Below, piece by piece: positions 16,847-25,795 of a DNA stretch of 64,000 bases (position 1 is its first letter; the number at the start of each line of letters is the position of its first letter). Source of the DNA: Luxibacter massiliensis (GTDB lineage Bacteria > Bacillota > Clostridia > Lachnospirales > Lachnospiraceae). The position numbers were made by a program, and so were the translations under genes. The notes beneath the pieces were generated by a model, which ran no database searches, was not told the DNA's origin, and was given only the letters and a program-made list of their open reading frames with translations. The stretch covers positions 2,356,001 through 2,420,000 of the forward strand of contig NZ_UWOE01000001.1 in assembly GCF_900604355.1 (NCBI RefSeq). Reading direction: 5' to 3'.

Positions 16847-19384
16847 ATGAAACAATCATTTCGGATTTTTAAACGTGATATCAGCAGACTGTTCCACAAC
16901 CGGGCCGCATCTATTGTCATGGCCGGCGTATGTATCCTGCCGTCACTCTATGCCTGGTTCAACATTGCGGCAAATATGGATCCCTATGGCAGCACCGAGG
17001 CAATTAAAGTTGCCGTTGCCAGTAATGATTCCACTGCCAGAAACGAGGATATCACCCTCAATGCCGGGGACAGCATTATCGAGAATCTAAAAGAAAATAA
17101 TCAGCTGGGATGGTCTTTTGTCGGGGAATCAGAAGCAATAGACGGAGTGCGCTCCGGCAAATACTTTGCTGCCATCGTCATACCAGAAGATTTCAGCAGT
17201 TCCCTGATAAGCATACTGTCCGGCCATCCTAAGGAGCCTAAACTTGGCTATTATATCAATGAAAAGAAAAATGCAATTGCACCAAAAATCACCGAAACCG
17301 GGGCGGGAACCATACAGCAGGAAATCAATGATACCTTTTCATCTGTTGCTGCTGAGACGATTTCTGAGCTCATCCGTTCTTCTGCCGCCGGCTTATCTGC
17401 AGATTTGAACCGGGCTGACACAAAGCTGATGGACACACTTAAGGATGCCCGCGCCAATCTTGAGGATTACAGCGCCCTTTTAGAAGATTTCCAGAATACC
17501 ATTGCCGGTTCCTCTGAAAGTATCCAAAATGCCCAGGGTATACTAGACAGTATAGTGGCTGCCGCCAGCTCTGGTACTTCAGTGCTTACAGATGCTTCTT
17601 CTGCACTGTCAGCAGCAAGGGATTCAACAGGTGCATTTTCCAGCCAGCTTTCCCAGAATCTATCCAACGGGGAAACTCTTTTGAATAATGTATATATCTC
17701 TGCCTCCACAAAACTAGGCGCTTTTGAAACATCAGCAGAACAGGCCAACTCTGTAATTAGCAGCAGCATCCAGTCTGTGGAAGAGCTGAATGCCAAAAAC
17801 AGCGAGCTTCTTGAGGCGCTGGAAAGTTTAAATGAAAATATTGGGGGCAATACGGAGCTTTCCAGTCTTATTTCCCAGCAAATAGCAGGCCTCCAGGCCC
17901 AGAATAATTCCTTTGGAGAGCTTCTCAATTCATTACATTCAGGGAACTCCAGCATCGGGGATGCTCTGGAAACTGCCCAAAGCGCAAAGACTTCACTTGA
18001 GGCTCTGGCCTCACAAAATAAAGAGGCCCTGCAGAACCACAGGAGTAATTTTGACCAGAAACTCCTTCCCGGCATCAGCCAGTCCCTGGACAGCTTCGCC
18101 GCTCTGAGCGGAAGCCTGTCCTCCGTCCTGTCTAATATCCAGCCTGCTGCTGACCAGTTAAAAGCTATTCTTGGGCAGCTTGGCACAAATCTGTCAGGCA
18201 GTGCGGAAATACTGGGCCAGACAAAAGATGCACTGTCCGCAGTGGACGGCCAGTTAGCAAAGATTACCCAGGATATCCAGGCTCTTCAAAGTTCTGGGAT
18301 TTACCAGCAGATTCTGTCCCTGGAAAACATTGACTCAGAATCTGTCTCTGATTTTATGTCCTCTCCTGTGTCCATTCAGTTAGAGGTCCTGTACGATGTA
18401 AAAAATTACGGCTCGGCTATGACGCCTTTTTATACAAATCTGGCTCTCTGGGTGGGCGGCCTGATCCTTGTCTCAATTTTAAAGCAAGAGGTGGATAAGG
18501 ATTCATCTGTCCGGCACTTTACACCGGCCCAGGCTTATTTTGGACGCTGGTTTCTTTTCACGGCAGCCGGCCTGATCCAGGGACTGATTGTCTGCTTAGG
18601 AGACCTGCTGCTTTTGAAAGTACAGTGCATACATCCATTTTTATTTATCTGTGCCGGTATGTTTTGCTCTTTTGTGTATGTAAACCTGATTTATGCCCTG
18701 GCGATCACATTTAAGCATATTGGCAAGGCCCTGGGCGTCCTCCTTGTCATCCTGCAGATTCCCGGCTCCTCCGGTACCTACCCAATTGAAATGACCCCCC
18801 TGTTTTTCCAAAAACTGCATCCCTTCCTGCCTTTCACTTATGGGATAAATGCAATGCGTGAAAGCATTGCAGGTATGTACCAAAACTATTATATTAAAAA
18901 CCTTTTCGTTTTATCCCTGTTTATACCAGCAGCTCTCCTCATTGGACTGGGCCTAAGGCCTCTCCTTATGAACCTGAACCATCTTTTCGATAAGCGTCTG
19001 TCCGAGACAGGAATCATGCTGGGCGAAACAGAAAGTATGCACAGGGGGCGGTTAAAATTCTGGCTGCCTATCCGCACGCTGCTCAAAGATGATGAATGGA
19101 GGCAGGATTTCCTAAAACGTTCAGGACAGTTTGAAAGGCGTTATCCAAAACTGATCCGGTGCGGTTTTACCTGCATGATAGTTATACCCATAATTTTCCT
19201 GGTACTTATGTTCAGCCTGGAGTCTAAACTGATTTTCCTCATTCTCTGGATTATCTCTTTGATCGCCTTGTCTGCTTATTTGATCTGTATTGAATATATC
19301 CATTATAAGATACAGCAGCAGCTGGCCATTGCAGGCCTTACATCCAAAGATTTGGATCATGGCCATTGCCCGGAATCAAAATAA
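16847..19384 (+). CDS. YhgE/Pip-family membrane protein (ABC-2-like), copy 1
   Basis: The 845-residue protein starts after AGGAGG. It has an N-terminal transmembrane helix (IVMAGVCILPSLYAWFNIAA, about residues 21-40), then the conserved DPYGSTEAIKVAVASND and KSGKYFAA-type IVIPEDFS segments of the YhgE/Pip N-terminal domain. A long Ser/Ala/Gln-rich helical region (about 190-490) follows, then a C-terminal ABC-2-like membrane domain with about six helices, and about 100 extra residues with two more helices. Relatives include the lactococcal phage infection protein Pip and the ESX-associated YueB. It probably forms an envelope-spanning complex or export component with its paralogue downstream. 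The true function is unknown. Confidence 0.85.
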   Translation: MKQSFRIFKRDISRLFHNRAASIVMAGVCILPSLYAWFNIAANMDPYGSTEAIKVAVASNDSTARNEDITLNAGDSIIENLKENNQLGWSFVGESEAIDGVRSGKYFAAIVIPEDFSSSLISILSGHPKEPKLGYYINEKKNAIAPKITETGAGTIQQEINDTFSSVAAETISELIRSSAAGLSADLNRADTKLMDTLKDARANLEDYSALLEDFQNTIAGSSESIQNAQGILDSIVAAASSGTSVLTDASSALSAARDSTGAFSSQLSQNLSNGETLLNNVYISASTKLGAFETSAEQANSVISSSIQSVEELNAKNSELLEALESLNENIGGNTELSSLISQQIAGLQAQNNSFGELLNSLHSGNSSIGDALETAQSAKTSLEALASQNKEALQNHRSNFDQKLLPGISQSLDSFAALSGSLSSVLSNIQPAADQLKAILGQLGTNLSGSAEILGQTKDALSAVDGQLAKITQDIQALQSSGIYQQILSLENIDSESVSDFMSSPVSIQLEVLYDVKNYGSAMTPFYTNLALWVGGLILVSILKQEVDKDSSVRHFTPAQAYFGRWFLFTAAGLIQGLIVCLGDLLLLKVQCIHPFLFICAGMFCSFVYVNLIYALAITFKHIGKALGVLLVILQIPGSSGTYPIEMTPLFFQKLHPFLPFTYGINAMRESIAGMYQNYYIKNLFVLSLFIPAALLIGLGLRPLLMNLNHLFDKRLSETGIMLGETESMHRGRLKFWLPIRTLLKDDEWRQDFLKRSGQFERRYPKLIRCGFTCMIVIPIIFLVLMFSLESKLIFLILWIISLIALSAYLICIEYIHYKIQQQLAIAGLTSKDLDHGHCPESK

Positions 19385-19493
19385 TCCCGTGCACCGTCTC
19401 CCGCAAACAGCCGTGCTAAACACGCGGGCGCCCTATCCTGACCGGACTTGGGGAGGGTCCATAGAACTTATTCTGTAATAGGAGGAAAGAAAT

Positions 19494-21674
19494 TTGAAAA
19501 ATATATGGAAAATCTTTCAGAAAGACACTATAAGAATCAAAAGAAATGTGATCGCCCTGATCGTCGTCATAGGAATTACAGTGGTTCCCTGCCTGTATGC
19601 CTGGTTTAACATTGCTGCAAGCTGGGATCCATATGCCAGCACAGGGAATCTAAAAGTAGCAGTGGCCAGTGCGGACAATGGCTATGACGGCAGCCTGATC
19701 CCGATCCATCTGAATATGGGAGATCAGGTACTCTCTTCCCTAAGAGAAAATACGCAGCTTGAATGGGTATTCACAGGGGAAGAAAAAGCAATTGATGGGG
19801 TAAAATCTGGGAAATACTATGCTGCTATCGTGATCCCTAAGGATTTTAGCAGCCAAATGATGAGTATCTTCTCCTCTGAGATTCAGAAACCTGAAATTAC
19901 CTACTATTCCAATGCCAAAAAAAATGCCATTGCACCAAAAGTTACGGATAAAGGCGCAACTGCCATTCAAACCCAGATCAATGAAATTTTCACAAAAACC
20001 ATATCAGACACTGCACTGGCCTCCTTCCAGACTGTATCCAACGTGGCTGACCAGAGCGGCTCCGAGACAATCACAGACAATCTGACCCAAAACCTGGAAC
20101 AAATATCGTCAGATCTGACTGCGGCTGCTAATACGCTGAACTCTTTTTCACTCATGGCAGCTTCTGCACAGCAGATGCTTGACATGACAGCCGGGTTCCT
20201 AAATCAGGCGCAGGCCCAAGCCGGGGAAAATCTGAACAGCCTGAATCGTACAGAAAAAACCTTTTCCGGTATCCAGGATACCATATCTGGTGTAACTGAC
20301 GGGGTCAACCAGGCCTTATCCACTGGAGAGAACTTTTATGGCCAGGTATCAGAGGTGATAGATTGGGCATTCCAGACGCAGTCAGACGATGCAGGGACTG
20401 TGGCAGACACCCTTACCGGACTCTCAGGCAGGGTCCAGGATGCCATAGACTCCTATACCTCTCTACAAGATGCCGTTGCCTCTGTCCAAGAAGCACATCC
20501 AGAATTATCCGAACTGACAGGCAGCATTATCGGGAAACTAAATACTTCTATCACCATACAGACTGAGCTTATGAACCGTTTAAATACGATGGCTGAATCT
20601 CTCAGGGCCACAGCTTCCGACGCATTGTCTTTCCAGAGTGAACTTAAAGATCTGGCGGCCCAAAGCTCTCAAAGTATCTCTTCTGTACAGTCAGACTATG
20701 AGACTAACCTTCAGGCACAGTTTGATCAGCTATTTAACTCTTTTGGATCGGCACAGAGCGATATCACCGGACTGTTGGCACAGCTAAATGAGAGTGCCAG
20801 CGGTATCTACACTATAGCAGACTCCGCCTCCTCAGATATGTCCCAGCTGCAGGAAACACTTACTCATTCTTATACACTTTTAACTGATGCCGCCTCCCAG
20901 ATCCAAGATATCTCCCGGCAGATTATGCAAAAACAGCAGAACGGGGACTTCTCCCTGCTTACGTCCCTGCTTTCCACTGACCGGGAAGACATATCCGCCT
21001 TCCTGGCCGCCCCGGTTAAGCTATCTACAGAGAGATTATATCCCATCGAGAACTACGGTTCATCCATGGCCCCATTTTATTCTACCCTTTCCATCTGGAT
21101 TGGCGGCATCGTTTTAGTAGCCATGCTGAATGTCAACATCAGCAAATCATATATAAAAGGAATGAGAAATGTAACACTCCCTCAGATCTATTTTGGGCGT
21201 TATCTTACTTTTCTTGCCCTAGGACTTATGCAAAGTTCTCTGATATGCCTGGGTGATTTATTCTACCTTAAGATCCAGTGCCCTCATCCCTTTCTCTTTC
21301 TGCTGGCCGGATGGGTTACAAGTATTGTATATGTCAATATTATCTATACACTGACCGTCTCATTTGGAGATATCGGAAAGGCAGTCAGCGTTGTACTCCT
21401 TGTTATACAAGTTGCCGGTTCTGGGGGGACGTTCCCGGTAGAAGTCGCCCCTGCATTTTTCAGGGCCGTCTACCCGCTCCTTCCCTTCACACATAGCATG
21501 GCAGCTATGCGGGAATGTATCGGAGGGTTTTATGGTTCCACCTATTGGGCGGAGCTTGGAAAGCTGGGAGTTTTTCTGATAATCTCTCTATGCCTGGGAT
21601 TATTTCTGAGGAAACCCATCATCCGTCTGAATAATGCCTTTGCAGAAAAATTGGAAAGTTCAAAATTAATGTAA
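19494..21674 (+). CDS. YhgE/Pip-family membrane protein, copy 2
   Basis: The 726-residue paralogue of the preceding protein starts at a TTG (19494) eight bases after AGGAGG. The same N-terminal helix (VVPCLYAWFNIAASWDPYAS), a coiled central region and the C-terminal ABC-2-like membrane domain (YFGRYLTFLALGLMQSSLICLGDL) are present. It lacks the C-terminal extension of copy 1. The two genes lie 109 bp apart on the same strand and look like an old tandem duplication that may form a heteromer. They are the cargo of element 1. Confidence 0.85.
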   Translation: MKNIWKIFQKDTIRIKRNVIALIVVIGITVVPCLYAWFNIAASWDPYASTGNLKVAVASADNGYDGSLIPIHLNMGDQVLSSLRENTQLEWVFTGEEKAIDGVKSGKYYAAIVIPKDFSSQMMSIFSSEIQKPEITYYSNAKKNAIAPKVTDKGATAIQTQINEIFTKTISDTALASFQTVSNVADQSGSETITDNLTQNLEQISSDLTAAANTLNSFSLMAASAQQMLDMTAGFLNQAQAQAGENLNSLNRTEKTFSGIQDTISGVTDGVNQALSTGENFYGQVSEVIDWAFQTQSDDAGTVADTLTGLSGRVQDAIDSYTSLQDAVASVQEAHPELSELTGSIIGKLNTSITIQTELMNRLNTMAESLRATASDALSFQSELKDLAAQSSQSISSVQSDYETNLQAQFDQLFNSFGSAQSDITGLLAQLNESASGIYTIADSASSDMSQLQETLTHSYTLLTDAASQIQDISRQIMQKQQNGDFSLLTSLLSTDREDISAFLAAPVKLSTERLYPIENYGSSMAPFYSTLSIWIGGIVLVAMLNVNISKSYIKGMRNVTLPQIYFGRYLTFLALGLMQSSLICLGDLFYLKIQCPHPFLFLLAGWVTSIVYVNIIYTLTVSFGDIGKAVSVVLLVIQVAGSGGTFPVEVAPAFFRAVYPLLPFTHSMAAMRECIGGFYGSTYWAELGKLGVFLIISLCLGLFLRKPIIRLNNAFAEKLESSKLM

Positions 21675-21716
21675 TTGCCGAACGGGGCAGGGCGCAGATG
21701 AAGCGAGACCTATAAA

Positions 21717-21878
21717 TCAGGCCATCTTTTCACACCCTGCCCTATCTACATTACTCTTTGCAAGGGCTTCTATCAGCCTCTCTTCCCAAAACTGGCAGAC
21801 CTCCTCCTGGCCAAATATACTCTCTGCCTCCCCTTCTATATGTACCACAAGTTTCATTTCCTGGCCTTTCCTTGCCAT
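21717..21878 (-). CDS. Small hypothetical protein of element 1 (53 residues)
   Basis: The ATG at 21878 follows AGGAAG at nine bases; a longer frame up to 22019 has no ribosome binding site. The product (MARKGQEMKLVVHIEGEAES...) is acidic in its second half and has no recognisable domain. It is at the end of the element opposite the recombinase. It may be an excision or accessory factor, but that is only a positional guess. Confidence 0.45.
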   Translation of the reverse strand: MARKGQEMKLVVHIEGEAESIFGQEEVCQFWEERLIEALAKSNVDRAGCEKMA

Positions 21879-22021
21879 AACAATGCACTTCCTAATAAGC
21901 CGGTTTATACATATTACATGGCTGCCGCTGTTTTTATTCTTATTGGGTGATAAGTTGCGGGGACTAAGCCATATATACGGAAATTTATGTCCCTGGCCGA
22001 TTGTCCCCATTGCCAACATGT

Positions 22022-22041
22022 TTCCCTTTCTATACCATCGG
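22022..22041. other. Right attachment site (attR) of element 1
   Basis: The terminal arm (22022-22038, reverse complement of ATG-N8-AGGGAA) runs into the CGG core (22039-22041). The ATPase frame resumes as ggc-aaa-tct (Gly-Lys-Ser). Confidence 0.65.
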
Positions 22042-22672
22042 CAAATCTACACTGCTTTCCATTATCGCAGGCCTCATCGAGCCTGAAAAAGGATTAATAA
22101 AAACAAATGGGAAATACCTCCGTGAGAGTACAATGAATATCGGATATATGCTGCAGCATGACCACCTTTTTGAATGGAGGACAATATATAAAAATATCCT
22201 CCTAGGACTGGAAATCCAGCATATGCTTTCGGCTAAATCCAGGGCCAGGGCAGACGAACTGCTTGAGACATACGGCTTAAAACAGTTTGCCGGCGCCAGG
22301 CCCTCTGAACTTTCCGGAGGTATGCGCCAGCGCACGGCCCTTATACGTACCCTTGTACTGGAGCCAGACATACTGCTGCTGGATGAGCCTTTCTCTGCCC
22401 TGGATTATCAGACACGGTTGTCCGTGGGGGATGACATTGGGCAAATAATCAGAGATGAACACAAGACAGCTATTTTAGTGACCCATGACCTTTCCGAGGC
22501 CGTCAGCCTGGCAGACCGTGTGATTATCCTCACAAACCGGCCCGCTACAATCAATAAAATTGTGCCTGTTTCTTTTACTCTGGAGAAAGATACTCCTCTG
22601 CTGCGGAGAAATGCTCCTGAATTTAAAAACTATTTTAATATAATCTGGAAGGAGTTGAATCAAAATGAATGA
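22040..22672 (+). pseudogene. ABC transporter ATPase (NitT/TauT type), 3' part
   Basis: This continues the ATPase begun at 14493: GKSTLLSIIAGL (rest of Walker A), the Q-loop region MLQHDHLFEW, signature LSGGMRQR, Walker B ILLLDEPFSALD and H-loop LVTHDLSEAV. The 210 codons have no frameshift or stop. That suggests recent interruption or continuing selection through excised forms. The apparent upstream start in element sequence (22001) is not a real gene start. Its end overlaps the permease start by eight bases. Confidence 0.9.
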
Positions 22673-23405
22673 GATTTCTGCCGGGCAGCAGAGCTATCTG
22701 GATCAAAGAAAACGGTACAAAAGGATTGTGCGCATTTCCCGCGCAGCAATCCTTTTGGGATTTTTATTTCTATGGGAATTTACAGCAAATGTAGGGATAA
22801 TTGATTCTTTTATCTTCAGCAGTCCGTCCAAAATAACTCTGTGTTTCTGGGGGATGGTGCTGGATAAAAGTATTTTTGTCCATCTCTGGACCACACTGTA
22901 TGAGACAATCGCCAGTTTTCTGCTCGTCACCTTCATCAGTATCCTGCTTGCCGTTTTACTATGGTGCAGCAGGAAGCTGTCAGAAATCATGGATCCCTAT
23001 CTGGTTGTACTAAACAGCCTCCCTAAATCCGCCCTGGCCCCCCTGCTCATTGTCTGGCTGGGAGCAACCCCCACTACCATCATTGTCGCCGGCATGTCGG
23101 TGGCCATCTTTGGCAGTATACTAAATTTATATACTAGCTTTATAAATGTAGATGAGGAAGAAATTAAACTCATTTACACACTGAGGGGCAATAAATGGCA
23201 TGCACTTACAAAGGTTGTGCTCCCCAGCTCTATCCCATCTATCATCAGTAACATGAAAGTCAATATTGGCCTCTGCCTTGTAGGGGTTATAATCGGGGAA
23301 TTCCTGGCCGCCCGCAGTGGTCTGGGATATCTGATTATATACTCGAGCCAGGTGTTCAGATGGGGAGGCATTCGGACACAATCTGCTATTGAAGCTATAC
23401 TATAA
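22665..23405 (+). pseudogene. ABC transporter permease (SsuC/TauC type), 5' part, interrupted
   Basis: Residues 1-231 form an SsuC/TauC/ThiX-like permease with a cytoplasmic N-terminus, helices near residues 24-41 and 80-100, and the EAA motif LRGNKWHALTKVVLPSSIPSI (about residues 175-195, abbreviated here). It should run on after SSQVF, but at 23353-23358 it enters element 2, and the last 15 residues (RWGG...EAIL) are foreign. The missing C-terminus is at 33776-33883. Joining at the shared TGTTCA restores a 265-residue permease with SSQVFKMDWLLMS across the junction. Confidence 0.9.
23357..23389. other. Left terminal att arm of element 2
   Basis: This 33-base arm starts CAGATGGGGAGGCAT and is the imperfect inverted copy of 33743-33775 (26 of 33 positions identical by hand alignment). 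Confidence 0.75.
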
Positions 23406-23467
23406 AAGCAGGCACAGCATGGAAGTAACTAAACGAAAGTTTGTCGTTTCTTTATCTCTATACCATA

Positions 23468-24106
23468 TCACAAACTGTAAACTACATCTGCTGCCTGAGT
23501 AACTTCATAAGAATGGGTAACTAAGATCACACAGCACTCTTCCTTATGTGCCAATTCCAGAAAAATCCCCATAATCTCTCTCTGTGTTTCTGGATCCAGA
23601 TTACCTGTCGGCTCATCAGCCAAAAGGATGCCTGGGTTATAAGAAAGTGCCCTCGCAATTGCTACCCTCTGCTGCTGTCCTCCTGACAGCTTTAAAATCC
23701 GTCTCCTGGCCTCCTCCTCTCCAATTGCCACTTTTTTTAAAAGCTCCATTGCCTGGCTGCTCCTATTCTCATATTTTACCCCTGAGATTTCCATAGAAAG
23801 CATGACATTTTCCACAGCTGTCAGTTTAGGCAAAAGATTAAAACTCTGAAAAATAACACCTATCTCTCTGCTTCTATATTCATAACGGTTCAGGGAAGAA
23901 ATATCCTGTCCATTAAGCAGGATCCTCCCTCTTGTAGGGACAGCCAAGCCGGACAGCAGAGATAATAGTGTTGTTTTACCTGCTCCAGACTTTCCCGTAA
24001 TGGCATAAAGTTTTCCTTTTTCGAATTGGTAAGAGATTCCCTCTAATACTTCTTTGCTTTTCTTATCGTATGAATATGAAATATCCTGTAATTCTAATAC
24101 ACTCAT
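23468..24106 (-). CDS. ABC transporter ATPase (LolD/BceA-like)
   Basis: This 212-residue ATPase has Walker A GKSGAGKTT (about residues 38-46), Q-loop VIFQSFNLLP, signature LSGGQQQR, Walker B LLADEPTGNLD and H-loop THS. The pattern is the MacB/LolD/BceA subgroup that works with FtsX-type permeases. It energises the permease encoded 10 bases upstream. It is the last gene before the left end of element 2. It probably takes part in sensing or removing envelope-active peptides, inferred from its kinase/regulator neighbours. Confidence 0.9.
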   Translation of the reverse strand: MSVLELQDISYSYDKKSKEVLEGISYQFEKGKLYAITGKSGAGKTTLLSLLSGLAVPTRGRILLNGQDISSLNRYEYRSREIGVIFQSFNLLPKLTAVENVMLSMEISGVKYENRSSQAMELLKKVAIGEEEARRRILKLSGGQQQRVAIARALSYNPGILLADEPTGNLDPETQREIMGIFLELAHKEECCVILVTHSYEVTQAADVVYSL

Positions 24107-24116
24107 ATCTGACCTC

Positions 24117-25697
24117 CTAATCCCGGCTATTCAGTATCTTCAGCGGATCATACCTCAAAATAAAGACCAGTGCTGTACACCCTGAAACAATTGTCAAAAC
24201 GATTCCAATCCCCATCATTTCCAGAATAACCTGCAAATCTGCTGCTGAAGAAATACTGCTGATATAAGCACTGGGGCCCTGCATTTTCTGACTGTTCCCA
24301 TCCTGTTCTGGTTCGCCTTCTAATTCTGGGGTTCCAGCCATACCCTGGTCATTTTCAGCTCCTCCCATTTCTCGTCCAAATCTTTGTTCCTGGGAAGATG
24401 CCTCAATTTGATTCTGTAACAGGAAATTTGTGACAGGTATAGAAGATACCGCTCCTGCAGCAGCTCCAATAAACAGAGCCAAAAAGGTCACAACCAAAGA
24501 TTCTGTCAGGAATTGTATAGCAATCTTCCACTTTTTCATTCCAATGGCCGACAAAACCCCAATTTCATATTTTCTTTCCCGAATAGAAAAGATATGAAGT
24601 ACTACTAAAATAACAGCTCCTATTGTTAAAATGACCAAAAGGAAATATCCTGCATATTTACTCAGATTATCTAACGGCTTTAGACTCTCTTCGTAGGAAG
24701 ATACATCTCCTGATGAAATAGCATAATCATCAGAAAGTCCCATTTCCTTGGCCTCCTCCTGAAACTTCTCATATGCCTCCACAGATCCAAGCACATAGGT
24801 TCCATTTAACATTGATTGTACTGCCGTAGTTACAGTCTGTCCTGTGGTACTGTCTGTTTCTGCAACAGCATTCTCTTCTGAATCCTCTAAAATCCCCGCT
24901 AAGGTATCATAACTGGTAAATATCTGATTGGAACTGTCTGCCCCTGCCATAAATCCCCCCATAATACCAGCGGAAGAACCCTCTGTTGTTTCCCTTTCAT
25001 AAATACCACAGACCGTCAGATTATATGTTTCTTCTTCATTGTTAGGATTAGACAGCGTTATAGTATCTCCTACCGACAAGTCATTATAGGAGGCTAGTTC
25101 GGCATTGATTACACAGGTATCATCATCACTTCCCTCAGCAAACATCTCCCCTTCTGTAATAGAGCTTACACCGTCAATAAAATCGGTCATGGCAGAATCA
25201 GAACTATATCCCGTTACGGTAAATTCTCCTTGCGTTCCCATTCTTCCGCCCTGCTGCTGTCCTTTATCTCCTCCCGGGTTCTCCGGGGCAAAACCGGAAT
25301 CTGTATTTTGCTCCTCGCTCTGACTATTTCCTGTCATATCCAGAGCTTCTAAGGATGCACCGTTTAAGGATGCAGAAACTGTATAGTAAAAGTCAGATAC
25401 ACTTTCTGCCTCAGCATAGACCTCTAATTCCTCTAAGGTCAGATCCTCTGTGCCTTCCAGTGCAGTCCGGCGCTCCTCCATATTCTCTCTGCCTTCCATC
25501 ATAGCCTCTCTGTCCACACTGATCTGCGCTGTAACTTCTAAATTCTCCTTGGCACTGTCGGCGGCCTTATACGCTGCTGCCTGAATAGACAGAGAGATAC
25601 ATGCAGAAAAAGAAATAATAAAAACAATGATTCCGATTAGAATATTCCTTCCCTTGGACCGGGAAATTCCTCTCAGTGCATTTTTTAAAATATACAT
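24117..25697 (-). CDS. FtsX/MacB-type ABC permease
   Basis: The 526-residue protein has an N-terminal helix (IFVIISFSACISLSI-like, about residues 19-38). A large outside domain (about 40-345) carries a Gly/Gln/Asn-rich stretch near residues 130-160. Three C-terminal helices form the FtsX domain, with SIRERKYEIGVLSAIGMKKWKI after the first. A second polar outside loop (about 430-480), rich in Glu, Gly and Met, separates the last two helices. It is the partner of the ATPase downstream. The outside domain is probably the ligand-recognising part; its ligand is unknown. Confidence 0.87.
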   Translation of the reverse strand: MYILKNALRGISRSKGRNILIGIIVFIISFSACISLSIQAAAYKAADSAKENLEVTAQISVDREAMMEGRENMEERRTALEGTEDLTLEELEVYAEAESVSDFYYTVSASLNGASLEALDMTGNSQSEEQNTDSGFAPENPGGDKGQQQGGRMGTQGEFTVTGYSSDSAMTDFIDGVSSITEGEMFAEGSDDDTCVINAELASYNDLSVGDTITLSNPNNEEETYNLTVCGIYERETTEGSSAGIMGGFMAGADSSNQIFTSYDTLAGILEDSEENAVAETDSTTGQTVTTAVQSMLNGTYVLGSVEAYEKFQEEAKEMGLSDDYAISSGDVSSYEESLKPLDNLSKYAGYFLLVILTIGAVILVVLHIFSIRERKYEIGVLSAIGMKKWKIAIQFLTESLVVTFLALFIGAAAGAVSSIPVTNFLLQNQIEASSQEQRFGREMGGAENDQGMAGTPELEGEPEQDGNSQKMQGPSAYISSISSAADLQVILEMMGIGIVLTIVSGCTALVFILRYDPLKILNSRD

Positions 25698-25795
25698 AGA
25701 AACCTCCTGCTTTCTGTTTTTCTGATACTAGATTTCTAAAGCAGTATAAAGGTTTTTCCTTAAATGAACTTAAAAAAGCGATTATAAAATCTGAC

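Larger units (their letters stand above)
14628..22041. mobile_element. Serine-recombinase integrative element 1 (about 7.4 kb)
   Basis: The element sits between the two halves of the ATPase gene and is bounded by a shared CGG (14627-14629 and 22039-22041), so the unit is 7412 bp. It carries a large serine recombinase whose 3' end is 38 bases from the left junction, two YhgE/Pip membrane-protein genes and one small ORF. No relaxase, conjugation or phage structural genes are present. Its termini carry inverted arms with ATG-N8-AGGGAA (14632-14648; 22022-22038 on the other strand). The clean in-frame rejoining of the host gene is the main evidence for the borders. Confidence 0.85.

Noticed and set aside
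17467..18186. 239-residue minus-strand frame opposite the first YhgE gene
   Set aside because: It is a mirror of the Ser/Ala-rich coding region, has no ribosome binding site and an implausible Ser/Ala/Glu composition.
22001..22039. Upstream in-frame start of the ATPase 3' part
   Set aside because: These codons are element DNA and no ribosome binding site is present. The true start is at 14493, before the insertion.
22665..23405. Permease as a simple natural truncation or frameshift
   Set aside because: The exact missing C-terminus was found at 33776-33883 with a shared junction sequence, so interruption is the better explanation.
23405..23467. AAACGA/TCGTTT inverted repeat as a terminator at the left end of element 2
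   Set aside because: The stem is only six bases with no convincing U-run; it was not called as a feature.
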